Assembly: GCA_947497485.1 (NCBI GenBank)
Contig: CANMHB010000008.1
Span: 62,001-126,000, forward strand
Direction of reading: 5' to 3'
Source of the DNA: Flavobacteriales bacterium
Lineage (GTDB): Bacteria > Bacteroidota > Bacteroidia > Flavobacteriales_D > Crocinitomicaceae
Length of the DNA stretch: 64,000 nt
The notes beneath the pieces are model-generated. The model saw only the letters and a program-made list of their open reading frames with translations, had not been told where the DNA came from and ran no database searches. Shown piece after piece: positions 26,478-34,978 of the stretch (position 1 is its first letter; every line of letters begins with the position of its first letter). The position numbers were made by a program, and so were the translations under genes.

Positions 26478-26498
26478 AATCAAATATTGTGTTTTAAA

Positions 26499-26726
26499 TT
26501 ATTTCAATTGTTTACCAGATTCCTTGTACCAACCAACATTGTCTTTAATTTCAACTGGAACGTTTGATTTTGCATTCAATTTTTTCTGAATATTCATCCA
26601 ATAGAAAAACCCGAAGAATCCAAGAATTAACAAGGCGTCATTAAATAGATTTCCAACAGCATCATAGAACAAAAATGCACATTGAAATAAGTCACCGATT
26701 GCGTAAATAATATCTGTTGAAGTCAT
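26499..26726 (-). CDS. Small conserved membrane protein (DUF6341-like)
   Basis: 75-residue protein with hydrophobic stretches at about 14-24 and 30-45 and the aromatic motif GFFGFFYWMN, followed by a charged C-terminus. It resembles short Flavobacteriia proteins grouped as DUF6341, some of which carry the misleading name uracil phosphoribosyltransferase; no catalytic motif is present. The link to that family is from memory and only moderately sure. It sits between rnc and purK in the same direction and has its own terminator. Confidence 0.6.
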   Translation of the reverse strand: MTSTDIIYAIGDLFQCAFLFYDAVGNLFNDALLILGFFGFFYWMNIQKKLNAKSNVPVEIKDNVGWYKESGKQLK

Positions 26727-26783
26727 AATCGATTTGTTTAATATGCAAAACTAAAATAAATTTCTATTCAAAATTAAAAGAAA

Positions 26784-27500
26784 TTAAATTTCTCCTAATA
26801 ATTGTAAAGTTTCTTTTGCTGCAATTTGTTCAGCGACCTTTTTAGAAAGTCCTTTACCAAAACCAAATTCGTTATTGTTAATTAATACCTTAACCTCATA
26901 ATGCCAAATCCCATTTTCATGTGTTTCGGAAATTACGATAAATTCTAGATGTAGTTTTTTCTTTTGACACCAGATAAACAATTTCGATTTGAAATCAATC
27001 TCTTCTGTTAGTAATTTATTGAAATCTAAGTATTTACGGAATACATAATTATTGATTGCTTGTTTTGCTTTTTCGAAACCACCATCCAAATAAATTGCAC
27101 CAATAATGGCTTCAAAAGCATTACCTTCTACCGTAGATAAATTAATCGCCCTGGCCTGATTATAATTCAGTACCTCTCGTATTCCCATGTTCTCGCCTAT
27201 TTCCGAAAGTGTTTTACGATTAACAATTTTAGACTTAAGTTTGGTGAGAAATCCCTCATCATCATCTGGAAACTTTAAAAACAAGTGCTCAGCCACAACA
27301 GCATCTAAAATAGCGTCTCCTAAAAACTCAAGACGTTCATTTGAAGACTCAATCTTGGATTCACTCAGAATCGACTTATGGTTAACTGCTTTAACAAAAA
27401 AAGAAATGTCGTTCAGCTTATAGCCAAATCGTTTAAGGATGAAACGAATGAGTTTTAATTCATCCTCAGTTCTTTTATTTGAAAACAGAGGAAGTTTCAG
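26784..27500 (-). CDS. rnc: Ribonuclease III (apparent CTG start)
   Basis: 238-residue double-strand-specific endoribonuclease that processes rRNA and structured mRNAs. Catalytic region: NERLEFLGDAILD, then EAIIGAIYLDGG with the conserved glutamate. A double-stranded RNA-binding domain occupies about 165-235 (DFKSKLFIWCQ to AAKETLQLLGEI). The frame must extend upstream of GTG 27296, because the signature lies before it. Upstream, the frame reaches a TAG at 27504-27506 without any ATG, GTG or TTG. I therefore place the start at CTG 27500, giving MKLPLFSNKR. It lies 8 bases after fabF. Confidence 0.85.
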   Translation of the reverse strand: MKLPLFSNKRTEDELKLIRFILKRFGYKLNDISFFVKAVNHKSILSESKIESSNERLEFLGDAILDAVVAEHLFLKFPDDDEGFLTKLKSKIVNRKTLSEIGENMGIREVLNYNQARAINLSTVEGNAFEAIIGAIYLDGGFEKAKQAINNYVFRKYLDFNKLLTEEIDFKSKLFIWCQKKKLHLEFIVISETHENGIWHYEVKVLINNNEFGFGKGLSKKVAEQIAAKETLQLLGEI

Positions 27501-27508
27501 AAGCTAAG

Positions 27509-28762
27509 TTATTTAGTGAATTTTTTTACAATTACGCTTGTATTGTGACCTCCAAATCCAAAGGTGTTGGAAAGTGCTACATTCACAGTGCGCTTTTGGG
27601 CTTGATTGAATGTAAAATTCAAATTCGAATCTAGCTCAGGATCATCAGTAAAATGATTAATTGTAGGAGGTACAATGTCATTTTTAACGGCCATTATGCA
27701 TGCAATAGCTTCAATTGCTCCTGCTGCTCCGAGTAAATGGCCAGTCATTGACTTTGTGGAACTGATATTTAAATTGTAAGCATGTTCGCCAAACACCGCT
27801 TGAATTGCTTTAACTTCAGCAACATCACCAAGTGGAGTGGATGTCCCGTGAACATTTACATAATCTATTTGAGACGGGTTTATTTCAGCATCATCAATTG
27901 CTGCTAACATTGTATTTCTTGCACCAAGGCCTTCAGGATGAGGTGCTGTCATATGATAAGCATCACCAGACATTCCTCCTCCGATTACCTCGGCATAAAT
28001 TTTTGCGCCACGTTTAATCGCGTGTTCATATTCTTCTAAAATCAACGCACCTGCTCCTTCTCCGAGCACAAAACCGTCACGCTCAGCATCAAATGGTCGT
28101 GAAGCAGTCTCAGGAGATTCATTCCGAGTTGATAAAGCTTTCAATGCGTTAAATCCACCCATACCCATCTCATTTACGGCAGCTTCAGAACCACCAGTTA
28201 CAATGGCATCTGCTTTTCCTAGGCGAATAAGGTTAAACGCATCAATAATGGCATTTGTTGATGAAGCACAAGCAGAAACTGTTACATAATTTGGACCACG
28301 CAAACCAAATTTAATAGAGATATGTCCTGCAGCGATATCAGCAATCATTTTTGGAATAAAGAAAGGATTAAAACGAGGCGTTCCATCACCTTCAAAAAAA
28401 GCTTTTGACTCATCTTGGAACGTTTTTAATCCTCCAACACCAGATCCCCAAATTACACCGATTCGGTCTAAGTTAGGATTTGCTTCCAACAAGGCAGAAT
28501 CTGCCATAGCTTCAGTAGCTGAAACTATGGCATACTGCGAAAATTGATCAAGCTTACGGGCTTCTTTTTTATCAATGTGGTCTTCAACATTGAAATTTTT
28601 AACCTCGCAAGCAAACTGAGTTTTAAAGAGTGATGCATCAAAAAGTGTAATTGGGGCAGCACCACTTTTTCCTGCGATTAACGCTTCCCAATATTCATTC
28701 AATGAATTACCTATAGGAGTCAATGCTCCCATTCCTGTAACAACAACTCTTTTTAATTGCAT
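27509..28762 (-). CDS. fabF: Beta-ketoacyl-ACP synthase II
   Basis: 417-residue condensing enzyme of type II fatty acid synthesis, which extends acyl-ACP with malonyl-ACP. The catalytic triad is clear: C165 in SACASS, H305 in NVHGTST and H342 in KSMTGHLLGAAG. Length and motifs match FabF rather than FabH. It lies 22 bases after acpP and 8 bases before rnc, forming the frequent acpP-fabF-rnc order on the minus strand. Confidence 0.96.
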   Translation of the reverse strand: MQLKRVVVTGMGALTPIGNSLNEYWEALIAGKSGAAPITLFDASLFKTQFACEVKNFNVEDHIDKKEARKLDQFSQYAIVSATEAMADSALLEANPNLDRIGVIWGSGVGGLKTFQDESKAFFEGDGTPRFNPFFIPKMIADIAAGHISIKFGLRGPNYVTVSACASSTNAIIDAFNLIRLGKADAIVTGGSEAAVNEMGMGGFNALKALSTRNESPETASRPFDAERDGFVLGEGAGALILEEYEHAIKRGAKIYAEVIGGGMSGDAYHMTAPHPEGLGARNTMLAAIDDAEINPSQIDYVNVHGTSTPLGDVAEVKAIQAVFGEHAYNLNISSTKSMTGHLLGAAGAIEAIACIMAVKNDIVPPTINHFTDDPELDSNLNFTFNQAQKRTVNVALSNTFGFGGHNTSVIVKKFTK

Positions 28763-28784
28763 AGTTTTTCTAAAGAATCAACGA

Positions 28785-29021
28785 TTACTTTGCGTTGTTT
28801 TCTATGTAAGCTACAGCGTCACCAACAGTTTGGATTCCCTCAGCTTTATCATCTGGAATAGAAATATTGAATTGTTTTTCAAATTCCATGATTAACTCTA
28901 CGGTGTCCAATGAATCGGCACCCAAGTCATTTGTGAAGCTCGCTTCGTTTGTTACTTCACTTTCTTCAACATTCAGTTTATCAACGATAATCGCGATAAC
29001 TTTAGCTTTGATTTCTGACAT
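28785..29021 (-). CDS. acpP: Acyl carrier protein
   Basis: 78-residue acidic carrier protein that holds growing acyl chains on a 4'-phosphopantetheine arm. The modification site is S37 in [10 protein letters not shown]. The frame is open for 30 codons upstream, but the ATG at 29021 gives MSEIKAKV, the standard start and length. First gene of the acpP-fabF-rnc operon, divergent from purN with 110 bases between. Confidence 0.96.
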   Translation of the reverse strand: MSEIKAKVIAIIVDKLNVEESEVTNEASFTNDLGADSLDTVELIMEFEKQFNISIPDDKAEGIQTVGDAVAYIENNAK

Positions 29022-29119
29022 TTTATCTAATTTAAAGGTTTCAGCCTGCAAAGAAAAAAACAAACATTCAAATAACAAAATAAATCGCAATAATTTATTA
29101 ACATCCTTCATCTAATCTT

Positions 29120-29127
29120 TAAATTTG
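29120..29127 (+). promoter_or_regulatory. -7 box close to the purN start codon
   Basis: TAAATTTG matches TAnnTTTG and ends 5 bases before the GTG start of purN. If it is active, the transcript would begin at or next to the start codon. Confidence 0.45.
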
Positions 29128-29131
29128 CATC

Positions 29132-29704
29132 GTGATTAATAAAAAGCGTATTGCAATATTTATCTCCGGAAAAGGTTCAAATGCACTGAACTTAATAGAT
29201 TTCTTCAAAAATCATCCAATCATTGAAACAGCTTTGATTTTCTCAACTCGCGAAAATGAATTGGTTTCAAATGCATGCAAGGATTGCAAAGTGGATTATC
29301 ATCAAATCGATCATAACCAATCGAATTGGGATAAAATAGCCCTTGAAATCTGCGATAAAAATAAAATTGACTTGATTGTTTTGGCAGGTTTTCTAAAAAA
29401 AGTAAGCCCTGAAATGATCCGATCTTACCCAAACAAAATCATCAACATTCACCCTTCGTTACTTCCAAAATTTGGTGGTAAAGGGATGTATGGTAACCAC
29501 GTTCATCTTGCGGTAATACAAGCTAAGGAATCCGTTTCTGGAATCACGATTCATTACGTAAATGAAGAATTTGATAAAGGAGAAATAATTGCACAATTCA
29601 AGGTGCATTTAGTCAATAACGAAACTGCAGAAACACTTTCTGCAAAAATACATGCGTTAGAAATGAAGTTTCTTCCAGAAGTGGTTGAAAATCTTTTAAG
29701 TTAA
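29132..29704 (+). CDS. purN: Phosphoribosylglycinamide formyltransferase
   Basis: 190-residue 10-formyltetrahydrofolate-dependent GAR transformylase of purine synthesis. Catalytic residues visible: N105 and H107 in IINIHPSLLP, and an aspartate near 148 in EEFDKGEI. The phosphate-binding loop SGKGSN lies at 12-17. The start is GTG at 29132; no ATG is available near it. It is divergent from acpP and converges on kynU with 5 bases between the stops. Confidence 0.94.
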   Translation: MINKKRIAIFISGKGSNALNLIDFFKNHPIIETALIFSTRENELVSNACKDCKVDYHQIDHNQSNWDKIALEICDKNKIDLIVLAGFLKKVSPEMIRSYPNKIINIHPSLLPKFGGKGMYGNHVHLAVIQAKESVSGITIHYVNEEFDKGEIIAQFKVHLVNNETAETLSAKIHALEMKFLPEVVENLLS

Positions 29705-29709
29705 TCAAG

Positions 29710-30984
29710 CTATTGGATCGCTTTCTCTAAAAGTTGTCCAAACCACCAACAATCCTCAAATGAATTATACAATGGTGCTGGTGCCACACGTATAACATTT
29801 GGTTCTCGCCAATCCGAAACAACACCGAGGTCACTCAGCACATCAAACAAGGCTCTGCCCTGCCCCATAGCCATAATCGAAAGTTGCGCACCACGTTGAT
29901 TTTTATCTCGAGGTGTAATTAATTCAAATGTGCACTTCTCTTTATTTCGTTCAGAAATCTTGTCTATTACAAATTCAAGATAGGCAGTCATCAAATCCCT
30001 TTTTTCTCCAATCGCAGTCATTCCTGCCTGATCAAAAATTTCAACTGAAGCCAAATGAGCCGCCATTCCTAAAACGGGAGCATTGCTCAATTGCCAACCT
30101 TCTGCTCCAATCATCGGCTGAAAACCAGGTTCCATTAAAAATCTCTTTTCTTTGTTGTATCCCCACCAACCTGCAAAACGTGGTAAATCTGGATTGTTTG
30201 CGTGACGTTCATGCACAAACATTCCCGAAACGCCACCAGGTGAGGAATTTAAATATTTGTATCCACACCAAGCCGCAAAGTCCACTCCCCAATCATGAAG
30301 TTTAAGATTAATATTTCCTGCAGCATGAGCCAAATCAAAACCGACAACAGCGCCAACCTTATGCCCTGCCTTCGTTATTGTCTCCATATCAAAAAGCTGT
30401 CCAGTATAATAATTAACTCCACCAATCATCACCAAAGCTAATTCATCTCCTATTTCTTCTATTTTGGAAAGAATATCCTCCATTCGGATGAGTTGTTCTC
30501 CCTCTCTTGGAGCAACTTCAACCAAATTTTCCGCTGATAATCCGTGAAATTTTACTTGCGACTCCAATGCATATTGATCACTTGGAAATGCTTTTGCCTC
30601 ACATAAAATTTTTGTTCGTTTACCTGTAGGGCGATAAAAAGAAACCATCAATAAATGCAAATTAGTCGTCAATGAATGCGTCACAACAACTTCAATCGGT
30701 TTTGCGCCAACAATTCGCGCAACTTTTTCTGTTAAATTTTCATGATACGAATACCAAGGTCTTCGAGCAAGAAAATGACCCTCAACACCAAATTTCGCCC
30801 AATCTTCAAGCTCTTCTTGAATATATTTTGCTGCAGATTTCGGTTGCAAACCCAAGGAATTACCTGTAAAATATCTTACTTCATTTTTATGAAATGTAGG
30901 AAAATGAAAAGCATCACGAAAAGATCTCAATGGATCAACCTTGTCGAGATATTGAGCAAATTCTAAAGTGTTTTCAAACTGCAT
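29710..30984 (-). CDS. kynU: Kynureninase
   Basis: 424-residue PLP-dependent hydrolase that splits kynurenine to anthranilate and alanine (or 3-hydroxykynurenine to 3-hydroxyanthranilate). The PLP lysine is K243 in WCGYKYLNSSPGG; FDLAHAAGN before it carries the aspartate that contacts the cofactor. Length fits. No other kynurenine-pathway gene is in the window, so whether it serves tryptophan breakdown or NAD synthesis is open. Divergent from hemL, with promoter boxes for both strands in the 60-base gap. Confidence 0.94.
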   Translation of the reverse strand: MQFENTLEFAQYLDKVDPLRSFRDAFHFPTFHKNEVRYFTGNSLGLQPKSAAKYIQEELEDWAKFGVEGHFLARRPWYSYHENLTEKVARIVGAKPIEVVVTHSLTTNLHLLMVSFYRPTGKRTKILCEAKAFPSDQYALESQVKFHGLSAENLVEVAPREGEQLIRMEDILSKIEEIGDELALVMIGGVNYYTGQLFDMETITKAGHKVGAVVGFDLAHAAGNINLKLHDWGVDFAAWCGYKYLNSSPGGVSGMFVHERHANNPDLPRFAGWWGYNKEKRFLMEPGFQPMIGAEGWQLSNAPVLGMAAHLASVEIFDQAGMTAIGEKRDLMTAYLEFVIDKISERNKEKCTFELITPRDKNQRGAQLSIMAMGQGRALFDVLSDLGVVSDWREPNVIRVAPAPLYNSFEDCWWFGQLLEKAIQ

Positions 30985-31001
30985 AAACGATGGATTATTG
31001 C

Positions 31002-31009
31002 TAATTTTG
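31002..31009 (+). promoter_or_regulatory. Possible -7 box for hemL
   Basis: TAATTTTG matches TAnnTTTG and ends 35 bases before the hemL ATG. No well-placed -33 element was seen. Confidence 0.4.
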
Positions 31010-31021
31010 TTTTTTCGAGTA

Positions 31022-31029
31022 CAAATATA
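31022..31029 (-). promoter_or_regulatory. Possible -7 box for kynU
   Basis: On the minus strand this is TATATTTG, matching TAnnTTTG, 37 bases before the kynU start. A TTG about 22 bases further upstream could act as the -33 element. It lies between the hemL box and the hemL start, so the two promoters would overlap and interfere. Confidence 0.45.
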
Positions 31030-31044
31030 AACTTTTCAAAAATT

Positions 31045-32355
31045 ATGTTTCAAGAAGGAATCAAAAGAACGAATTCGAATGAACTTTATGAGGAATCTAA
31101 AAACTATTTTCCAGGTGGTGTAAATTCACCCGTTCGTGCATTCAAATCAGTAGGCGGAACTCCTTTGTTTATTAAGAAAGGTGACGGGCCATATATTTGG
31201 GATGAAGACGGCAATAAATTTATTGATTTTTGCTGTAGCTGGGGGCCTTTAATTCTTGGACATAATGATACAAACGTTTTCAACTCTATTGTAGAAACTT
31301 TACAAAATGGAGCTAGTTTCGGAGCTCCTACGCGTAAAGAAAACGAATTAGCATCTTTTATTTTGGAGCGAATTCCGTTTATTGATAAACTTAGATTTGT
31401 AAGTTCTGGAACCGAAGCGGTTATGTCTGCCATTCGTTTGGCAAGAGGCTACACAGGGAAAAATAAAATTGTAAAATTTGATGGCTGTTACCATGGACAT
31501 GTGGATGCTCTTCTCGTAAATGCAGGAAGCGGACTCGTTACCTTTGGAACATCCTCGAGCGCAGGTGTGCCAGATTCATTCGCCAAGGAAACGCTTGTTT
31601 TACCGTTAAATGACATTCATGCTTTAAGATCTTGTTTTGAAAATTATAGCCACGATATTTCATGCGTAATTATTGAACCAATTCCGGCGAATAACGGCTT
31701 GTTACTTCAAGATAAATCTTTTCTAACTGAACTAAGAGCGCTTTGCTCGGAATTTAAAATTCTTCTGATTTTTGATGAGGTAATTTCTGGCTTTCGTGTT
31801 GCTTTTGGAGGCGCTGCGGAACTTTATGGTATTACACCTGATATCGTAACTTACGGCAAGATCATTGGTGGAGGATTACCTGTTGGAGCCTATGGAGCAA
31901 AGAAAGAAATTATGCAATTTGTCTCTCCTGACGGACCCGTTTATCAAGCAGGTACGCTTTCTGGGAATCCAGTGGCAATGGCAGCGGGATTGGCTCAACT
32001 TAAGAGATGTGCAGAAGATAACTTTTATCAAGAATTAGAGTCCAAGACACGTTCCTTTACGAGTAAGATTAATTCTTTCTGCCTAGAAAACGATGTGCCA
32101 TTAGAACTAATTTCTATTGGTTCAATATTCTGGTTTTCATTTAATGGTAAAAAACGAATTACGGTATCGAATCAAATTAACCCAGATATGAGTTCGTTTA
32201 ACAAAATGCACCATTTTCTACTTAATAATGGAATCTATCTCGGTCCGAGTGGGTATGAAGTTGGTTTTGTTTCGGACAAACATTCTGAACTTATTTTAAA
32301 TACTGCTGCTGAAAAGATTATTGCGGGTATTCGTGTTTTTTCAGAACATAAATAA
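31045..32355 (+). CDS. hemL: Glutamate-1-semialdehyde 2,1-aminomutase
   Basis: 436-residue PLP enzyme that makes 5-aminolevulinate from glutamate-1-semialdehyde, an early step of heme synthesis by the C5 route. The PLP lysine is K272 in TYGKIIGGGLPVGAYG; LIFDEVISGFR carries the cofactor aspartate, and YFPGGVNSPVRAF is the family N-terminal signature. Length is normal. Followed by the small HTH gene after 114 bases. Confidence 0.95.
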   Translation: MFQEGIKRTNSNELYEESKNYFPGGVNSPVRAFKSVGGTPLFIKKGDGPYIWDEDGNKFIDFCCSWGPLILGHNDTNVFNSIVETLQNGASFGAPTRKENELASFILERIPFIDKLRFVSSGTEAVMSAIRLARGYTGKNKIVKFDGCYHGHVDALLVNAGSGLVTFGTSSSAGVPDSFAKETLVLPLNDIHALRSCFENYSHDISCVIIEPIPANNGLLLQDKSFLTELRALCSEFKILLIFDEVISGFRVAFGGAAELYGITPDIVTYGKIIGGGLPVGAYGAKKEIMQFVSPDGPVYQAGTLSGNPVAMAAGLAQLKRCAEDNFYQELESKTRSFTSKINSFCLENDVPLELISIGSIFWFSFNGKKRITVSNQINPDMSSFNKMHHFLLNNGIYLGPSGYEVGFVSDKHSELILNTAAEKIIAGIRVFSEHK

Positions 32356-32386
32356 ATTAAATATTGTTATTTGGACACAAAGTCAT

Positions 32387-32436
32387 TTACTGAAAAATAA
32401 ATTCAGTAACTTTGTATGTTTCAAAATAACTGAAAC
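32387..32436. promoter_or_regulatory. Two inverted repeats over a -7 box: candidate operator of the HTH gene
   Basis: TTACTGAA (32387-32394) and TTCAGTAA (32402-32409) form a perfect 8-base inverted repeat with a 7-base spacer. GTTTCA (32418-32423) and TGAAAC (32431-32436) form a second one, also with a 7-base spacer. A -7 box, TAACTTTG (32407-32414), lies between and overlaps the first. The motif ACTGAAA recurs among the arms. This layout suits repressor binding, possibly autoregulation by the gene that follows. Confidence 0.5.
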
Positions 32437-32469
32437 GAACTATTTTATTAACCGATTTACTACTTTGAT

Positions 32470-32814
32470 ATGCAGCACAAAGGACAAATCTTAGAGAAAG
32501 CAGTAAGGGATAGCGGAATGCCTCTCACTAAGCTAACTAAAAGACTTAACAAAAGCAGACGTTGGATTTACAATGCTTTTGAGAACCCAAACGTTTCAAT
32601 TGATTACATTCTTGAAATTGGGAAAATTATTCATCATGACTTTTCTGAAGACATTACAGAGCTTAAAAAGTATCGAACGATGGCGGCATTTATGCACCTA
32701 GAGCATTCTTCGGAAGCTGACCATGATGAGAAAAATGGTCAAGACTATTGGAAGAACAAGTATTTAAAGTTACTTGAAAAATACAACCAATTATTAGAAA
32801 GAGGTCTATCCTAA
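32470..32814 (+). CDS. Small helix-turn-helix protein with C-terminal coiled coil
   Basis: 114-residue putative DNA-binding protein. Residues about 10-50 look like a XRE/Cro-type helix-turn-helix (SGMPLTKLTKRLNKSRRWIY then ENPNVSIDYILEIGK). The C-terminal 25 residues (YWKNKYLKLLEKYNQLLERG) are heptad-like and could form a coiled-coil dimer. Similar small proteins occur in Bacteroidota without a known role. Inverted repeats lie upstream of this gene and again upstream of the next, so it may regulate itself and the adjoining carotenoid set. That link is inference. Confidence 0.65.
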   Translation: MQHKGQILEKAVRDSGMPLTKLTKRLNKSRRWIYNAFENPNVSIDYILEIGKIIHHDFSEDITELKKYRTMAAFMHLEHSSEADHDEKNGQDYWKNKYLKLLEKYNQLLERGLS

Positions 32815-32817
32815 TTA

Positions 32818-32849
32818 TTTTCAAAACTATTTCTTAGTAGTTTTGAAAA
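32818..32849. promoter_or_regulatory. 12-bp inverted repeat overlapping the promoter of the SDR/carotenoid set
   Basis: TTTTCAAAACTA (32818-32829) and TAGTTTTGAAAA (32838-32849) are perfect reverse complements with an 8-base spacer. The right arm contains TAGTTTTG (32838-32845), a good -7 box, and the site ends exactly at the ATG of the next gene. No T-run follows, so operator is more likely than terminator. It shares TTTCAAAA with the second upstream repeat at 32419-32426. Confidence 0.55.
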
Positions 32850-33857
32850 ATGATATTAGTTACCGGTTCAACTGGATTATTGGGAAGTCATCTTTTAATA
32901 GAGCTTGCTCCTTTGCATTTAAAAATTAGAGCGACTTTTCGAGAAAAATCTAGAATTAATCAGGTTCGAAAATTATTTCACTATTACTTTGACACGAATT
33001 CGGATGAACTATTTGATAATATCGAATGGGTAAAAGCCGATTTACTTAATTTAGCAGATCTTGAGACCATTTTTCAAGGTGTTGAATATGTCTATCATTG
33101 CTCTGGTAAAGTTTCATTTTTTAAGTCAGACTTTAATAATTGTTTTCGGCAAAACCGCGATGTAACTGCGAATATTATCAATTATTCGCTGCAATTTAAC
33201 ATCAAGAAACTTTGTTACGTAAGTTCAACTGCCGCTATTGGAATGAATCCTTCTGGGGTAACGACCGAACTAAATAAATGGGAAAATGGAAACACCATCA
33301 GTGGTTATTCCGTTTCGAAATTTTCTGCTGAAAAAGAAGTTTGGAGAGGTATCGAAGAAGGATTAAATGCCGTAATTATAAACCCGTGTGTAATTCTAGG
33401 ACCGGGAAATTGGAACGAATCTTCGTTAACCATCTTTAAAACTGCTCAAAAAGGATTGTTATTTTATCCAACTGGTTGCAATGCAGTAGTCGATGCACGT
33501 GATGTAGCAAAATCAATGCGACTATTAATGGAATCAACAATTTCCTCTGATAGATTTCTTTGTACTGGCGTTAATTTATCATTCAAAGACTTATTTTCAA
33601 AACTGGCTCAAGAATTCGGAAACAAACCTCCTTCAATTGAAGTTCCCAAATGGCTATCGTTAACAACAGCTTTTATTTCAGAAACAATTGGTCGATTTAC
33701 AGGAAATAAAAGCGGACTTTCTATTGAAACCGCACATTCTGCTTACAAGACGATCATTTACGATCATTCAAAAATCAAAAATTCAATCGATATCCAATTT
33801 CACTCACTAGAGGAGACAATTGAGAACACCATTAATTTCAAACAATTTGATTTATAG
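32850..33857 (+). CDS. NAD-dependent epimerase/dehydratase (extended SDR)
   Basis: 335-residue extended short-chain dehydrogenase. The cofactor loop TGSTGLLG lies at 5-12, the catalytic YxxxK is in GYSVSKFSAE (near 154), and NPCVILGPGNW follows as in this superfamily. The substrate is unknown. It is first in a row with the DUF422 protein, crtZ and a lycopene cyclase, so it may act on a carotenoid or on a sugar or acyl group attached to one. Its 3' end overlaps the open frame of the next gene but not that gene's chosen ATG. Confidence 0.82.
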   Translation: MILVTGSTGLLGSHLLIELAPLHLKIRATFREKSRINQVRKLFHYYFDTNSDELFDNIEWVKADLLNLADLETIFQGVEYVYHCSGKVSFFKSDFNNCFRQNRDVTANIINYSLQFNIKKLCYVSSTAAIGMNPSGVTTELNKWENGNTISGYSVSKFSAEKEVWRGIEEGLNAVIINPCVILGPGNWNESSLTIFKTAQKGLLFYPTGCNAVVDARDVAKSMRLLMESTISSDRFLCTGVNLSFKDLFSKLAQEFGNKPPSIEVPKWLSLTTAFISETIGRFTGNKSGLSIETAHSAYKTIIYDHSKIKNSIDIQFHSLEETIENTINFKQFDL

Positions 33858-33873
33858 TTTGTTAAGTTTTTCA

Positions 33874-34497
33874 ATGAACAAGAAAGCGCTTTTCTTAATT
33901 GCAATTATTGTAATTTTTTATTCAGTCGGTATGATTGGTACACATATTCCAAACTACCGAAATTCATTTTTTGAATTATCTTATTTTAATCTGCTACTTT
34001 CTTTTGGGATTTTACTTGCATCACGAGTAAATATGAATAAGAAATTCATCGGTTTTCTCATTTTCAGTTTTTTAATAGGAATGTCTGTCGAATGGATTGG
34101 TGTTCATACAGGATTATTATTTGGAAATTACAAGTATGGTGAGAATTTAGGACTCAAATTGTTCGAAGTTCCACTAGTGATTGGATTAAACTGGTCGATG
34201 CTAACGGTTATTACAGCATCTATTGTCGATCGAATCAAGTCAACGATGATTATCAAAATACTTTTAGCCGCAGCTTTAATGACCTTATTTGATGCCTTGA
34301 TGGAGCCTGTTGCAATCACCTCTGATTTTTGGCACTGGAAAGGTGATATTCCTTTATATAATTATGTTTGTTGGTTTATTGTTTCACTTGTTCTGCAAGC
34401 TGTTTACTTCCGAAATCAACTAGCGGAGTCAAACAAAGTTCACGATGTTTTGTTATTTTCGATGACTGTATTCTTTTTGTCACTTTTAATTTATTAA
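33874..34497 (+). CDS. Carotenoid biosynthesis membrane protein, DUF422 (CruF-like)
   Basis: 207-residue membrane protein with about six or seven hydrophobic helices. Family-type stretches are SVEWIGVHTGLLFGNYKYG, VPLVIGLNWSML and DALMEPVAITSDFWHWKG, matching DUF422. Members called CruF hydrate the 1',2' end of acyclic carotenoids in Deinococcus and cyanobacteria; other DUF422 proteins have less defined roles. I start at ATG 33874 (MNKKALFLIAII); a TTG at 33820 would add an unlikely N-terminus overlapping the SDR gene. crtZ begins one base after its stop. Confidence 0.82.
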   Translation: MNKKALFLIAIIVIFYSVGMIGTHIPNYRNSFFELSYFNLLLSFGILLASRVNMNKKFIGFLIFSFLIGMSVEWIGVHTGLLFGNYKYGENLGLKLFEVPLVIGLNWSMLTVITASIVDRIKSTMIIKILLAAALMTLFDALMEPVAITSDFWHWKGDIPLYNYVCWFIVSLVLQAVYFRNQLAESNKVHDVLLFSMTVFFLSLLIY

Positions 34498-34498
34498 T

Positions 34499-34978
34499 AT
34501 GTTCTGGTGGGGTCCGATAGTATTAGTTTTAGCATTCTTAGGCATGGAGTTCATGGCTTGGGCAACTCACAAATTTCTGATGCACGGAAAAATGTGGTAT
34601 TTTCATAAAGATCATCATCAAGTTGAACCTGGATTTTTTGAGAAAAATGACGTTTTCTTTCTGATTTATGCTATTCCATCTTGGCTTTGCATTATGTTAG
34701 GGATGATGTATCAAACCTATGTGCCCGTTTGGATTGGTTTTGGAATTGCAACATATGGCTTCGCTTATTTTCTTGTTCATGACGTATATATTCATCGACG
34801 TTTTAAATGGTTAAGAGATATTGATCACCCCTATTTTTGCGCTATACGGAAAGCGCACAAGGTTCATCACAAACATACCGATAAAGAACATGGAGAATGT
34901 TTCGGAATGCTGATTGTCCCGCCAAAATTTTATAAAGAAGCAAAAAAATCCTACTACAGCAAAAACATTCAGAAATGA
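34499..34978 (+). CDS. crtZ: Beta-carotene hydroxylase
   Basis: 159-residue di-iron membrane hydroxylase that adds 3-hydroxyl groups to beta-ionone rings, turning beta-carotene into zeaxanthin. All histidine clusters are present: H24KFLMH29, H36KDHH40, HDVYIHRR and HKVHHKHTDKEH. Hydrophobic segments occur at the N-terminus and near 50-90. The next gene, a lycopene cyclase, overlaps by four bases (ATGA), so hydroxylation and ring closure are encoded together. Confidence 0.94.
   Translation: MFWWGPIVLVLAFLGMEFMAWATHKFLMHGKMWYFHKDHHQVEPGFFEKNDVFFLIYAIPSWLCIMLGMMYQTYVPVWIGFGIATYGFAYFLVHDVYIHRRFKWLRDIDHPYFCAIRKAHKVHHKHTDKEHGECFGMLIVPPKFYKEAKKSYYSKNIQK

Noticed and set aside
27187-27423. Plus-strand frame of 78 codons opposite rnc
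   Set aside because: Lies entirely inside the RNase III gene on the other strand with no family match.
29928-30305. Plus-strand frame of 125 codons opposite kynU
   Set aside because: Shadow of the kynureninase coding sequence, rich in Gln/Pro/Cys with no recognised domain.
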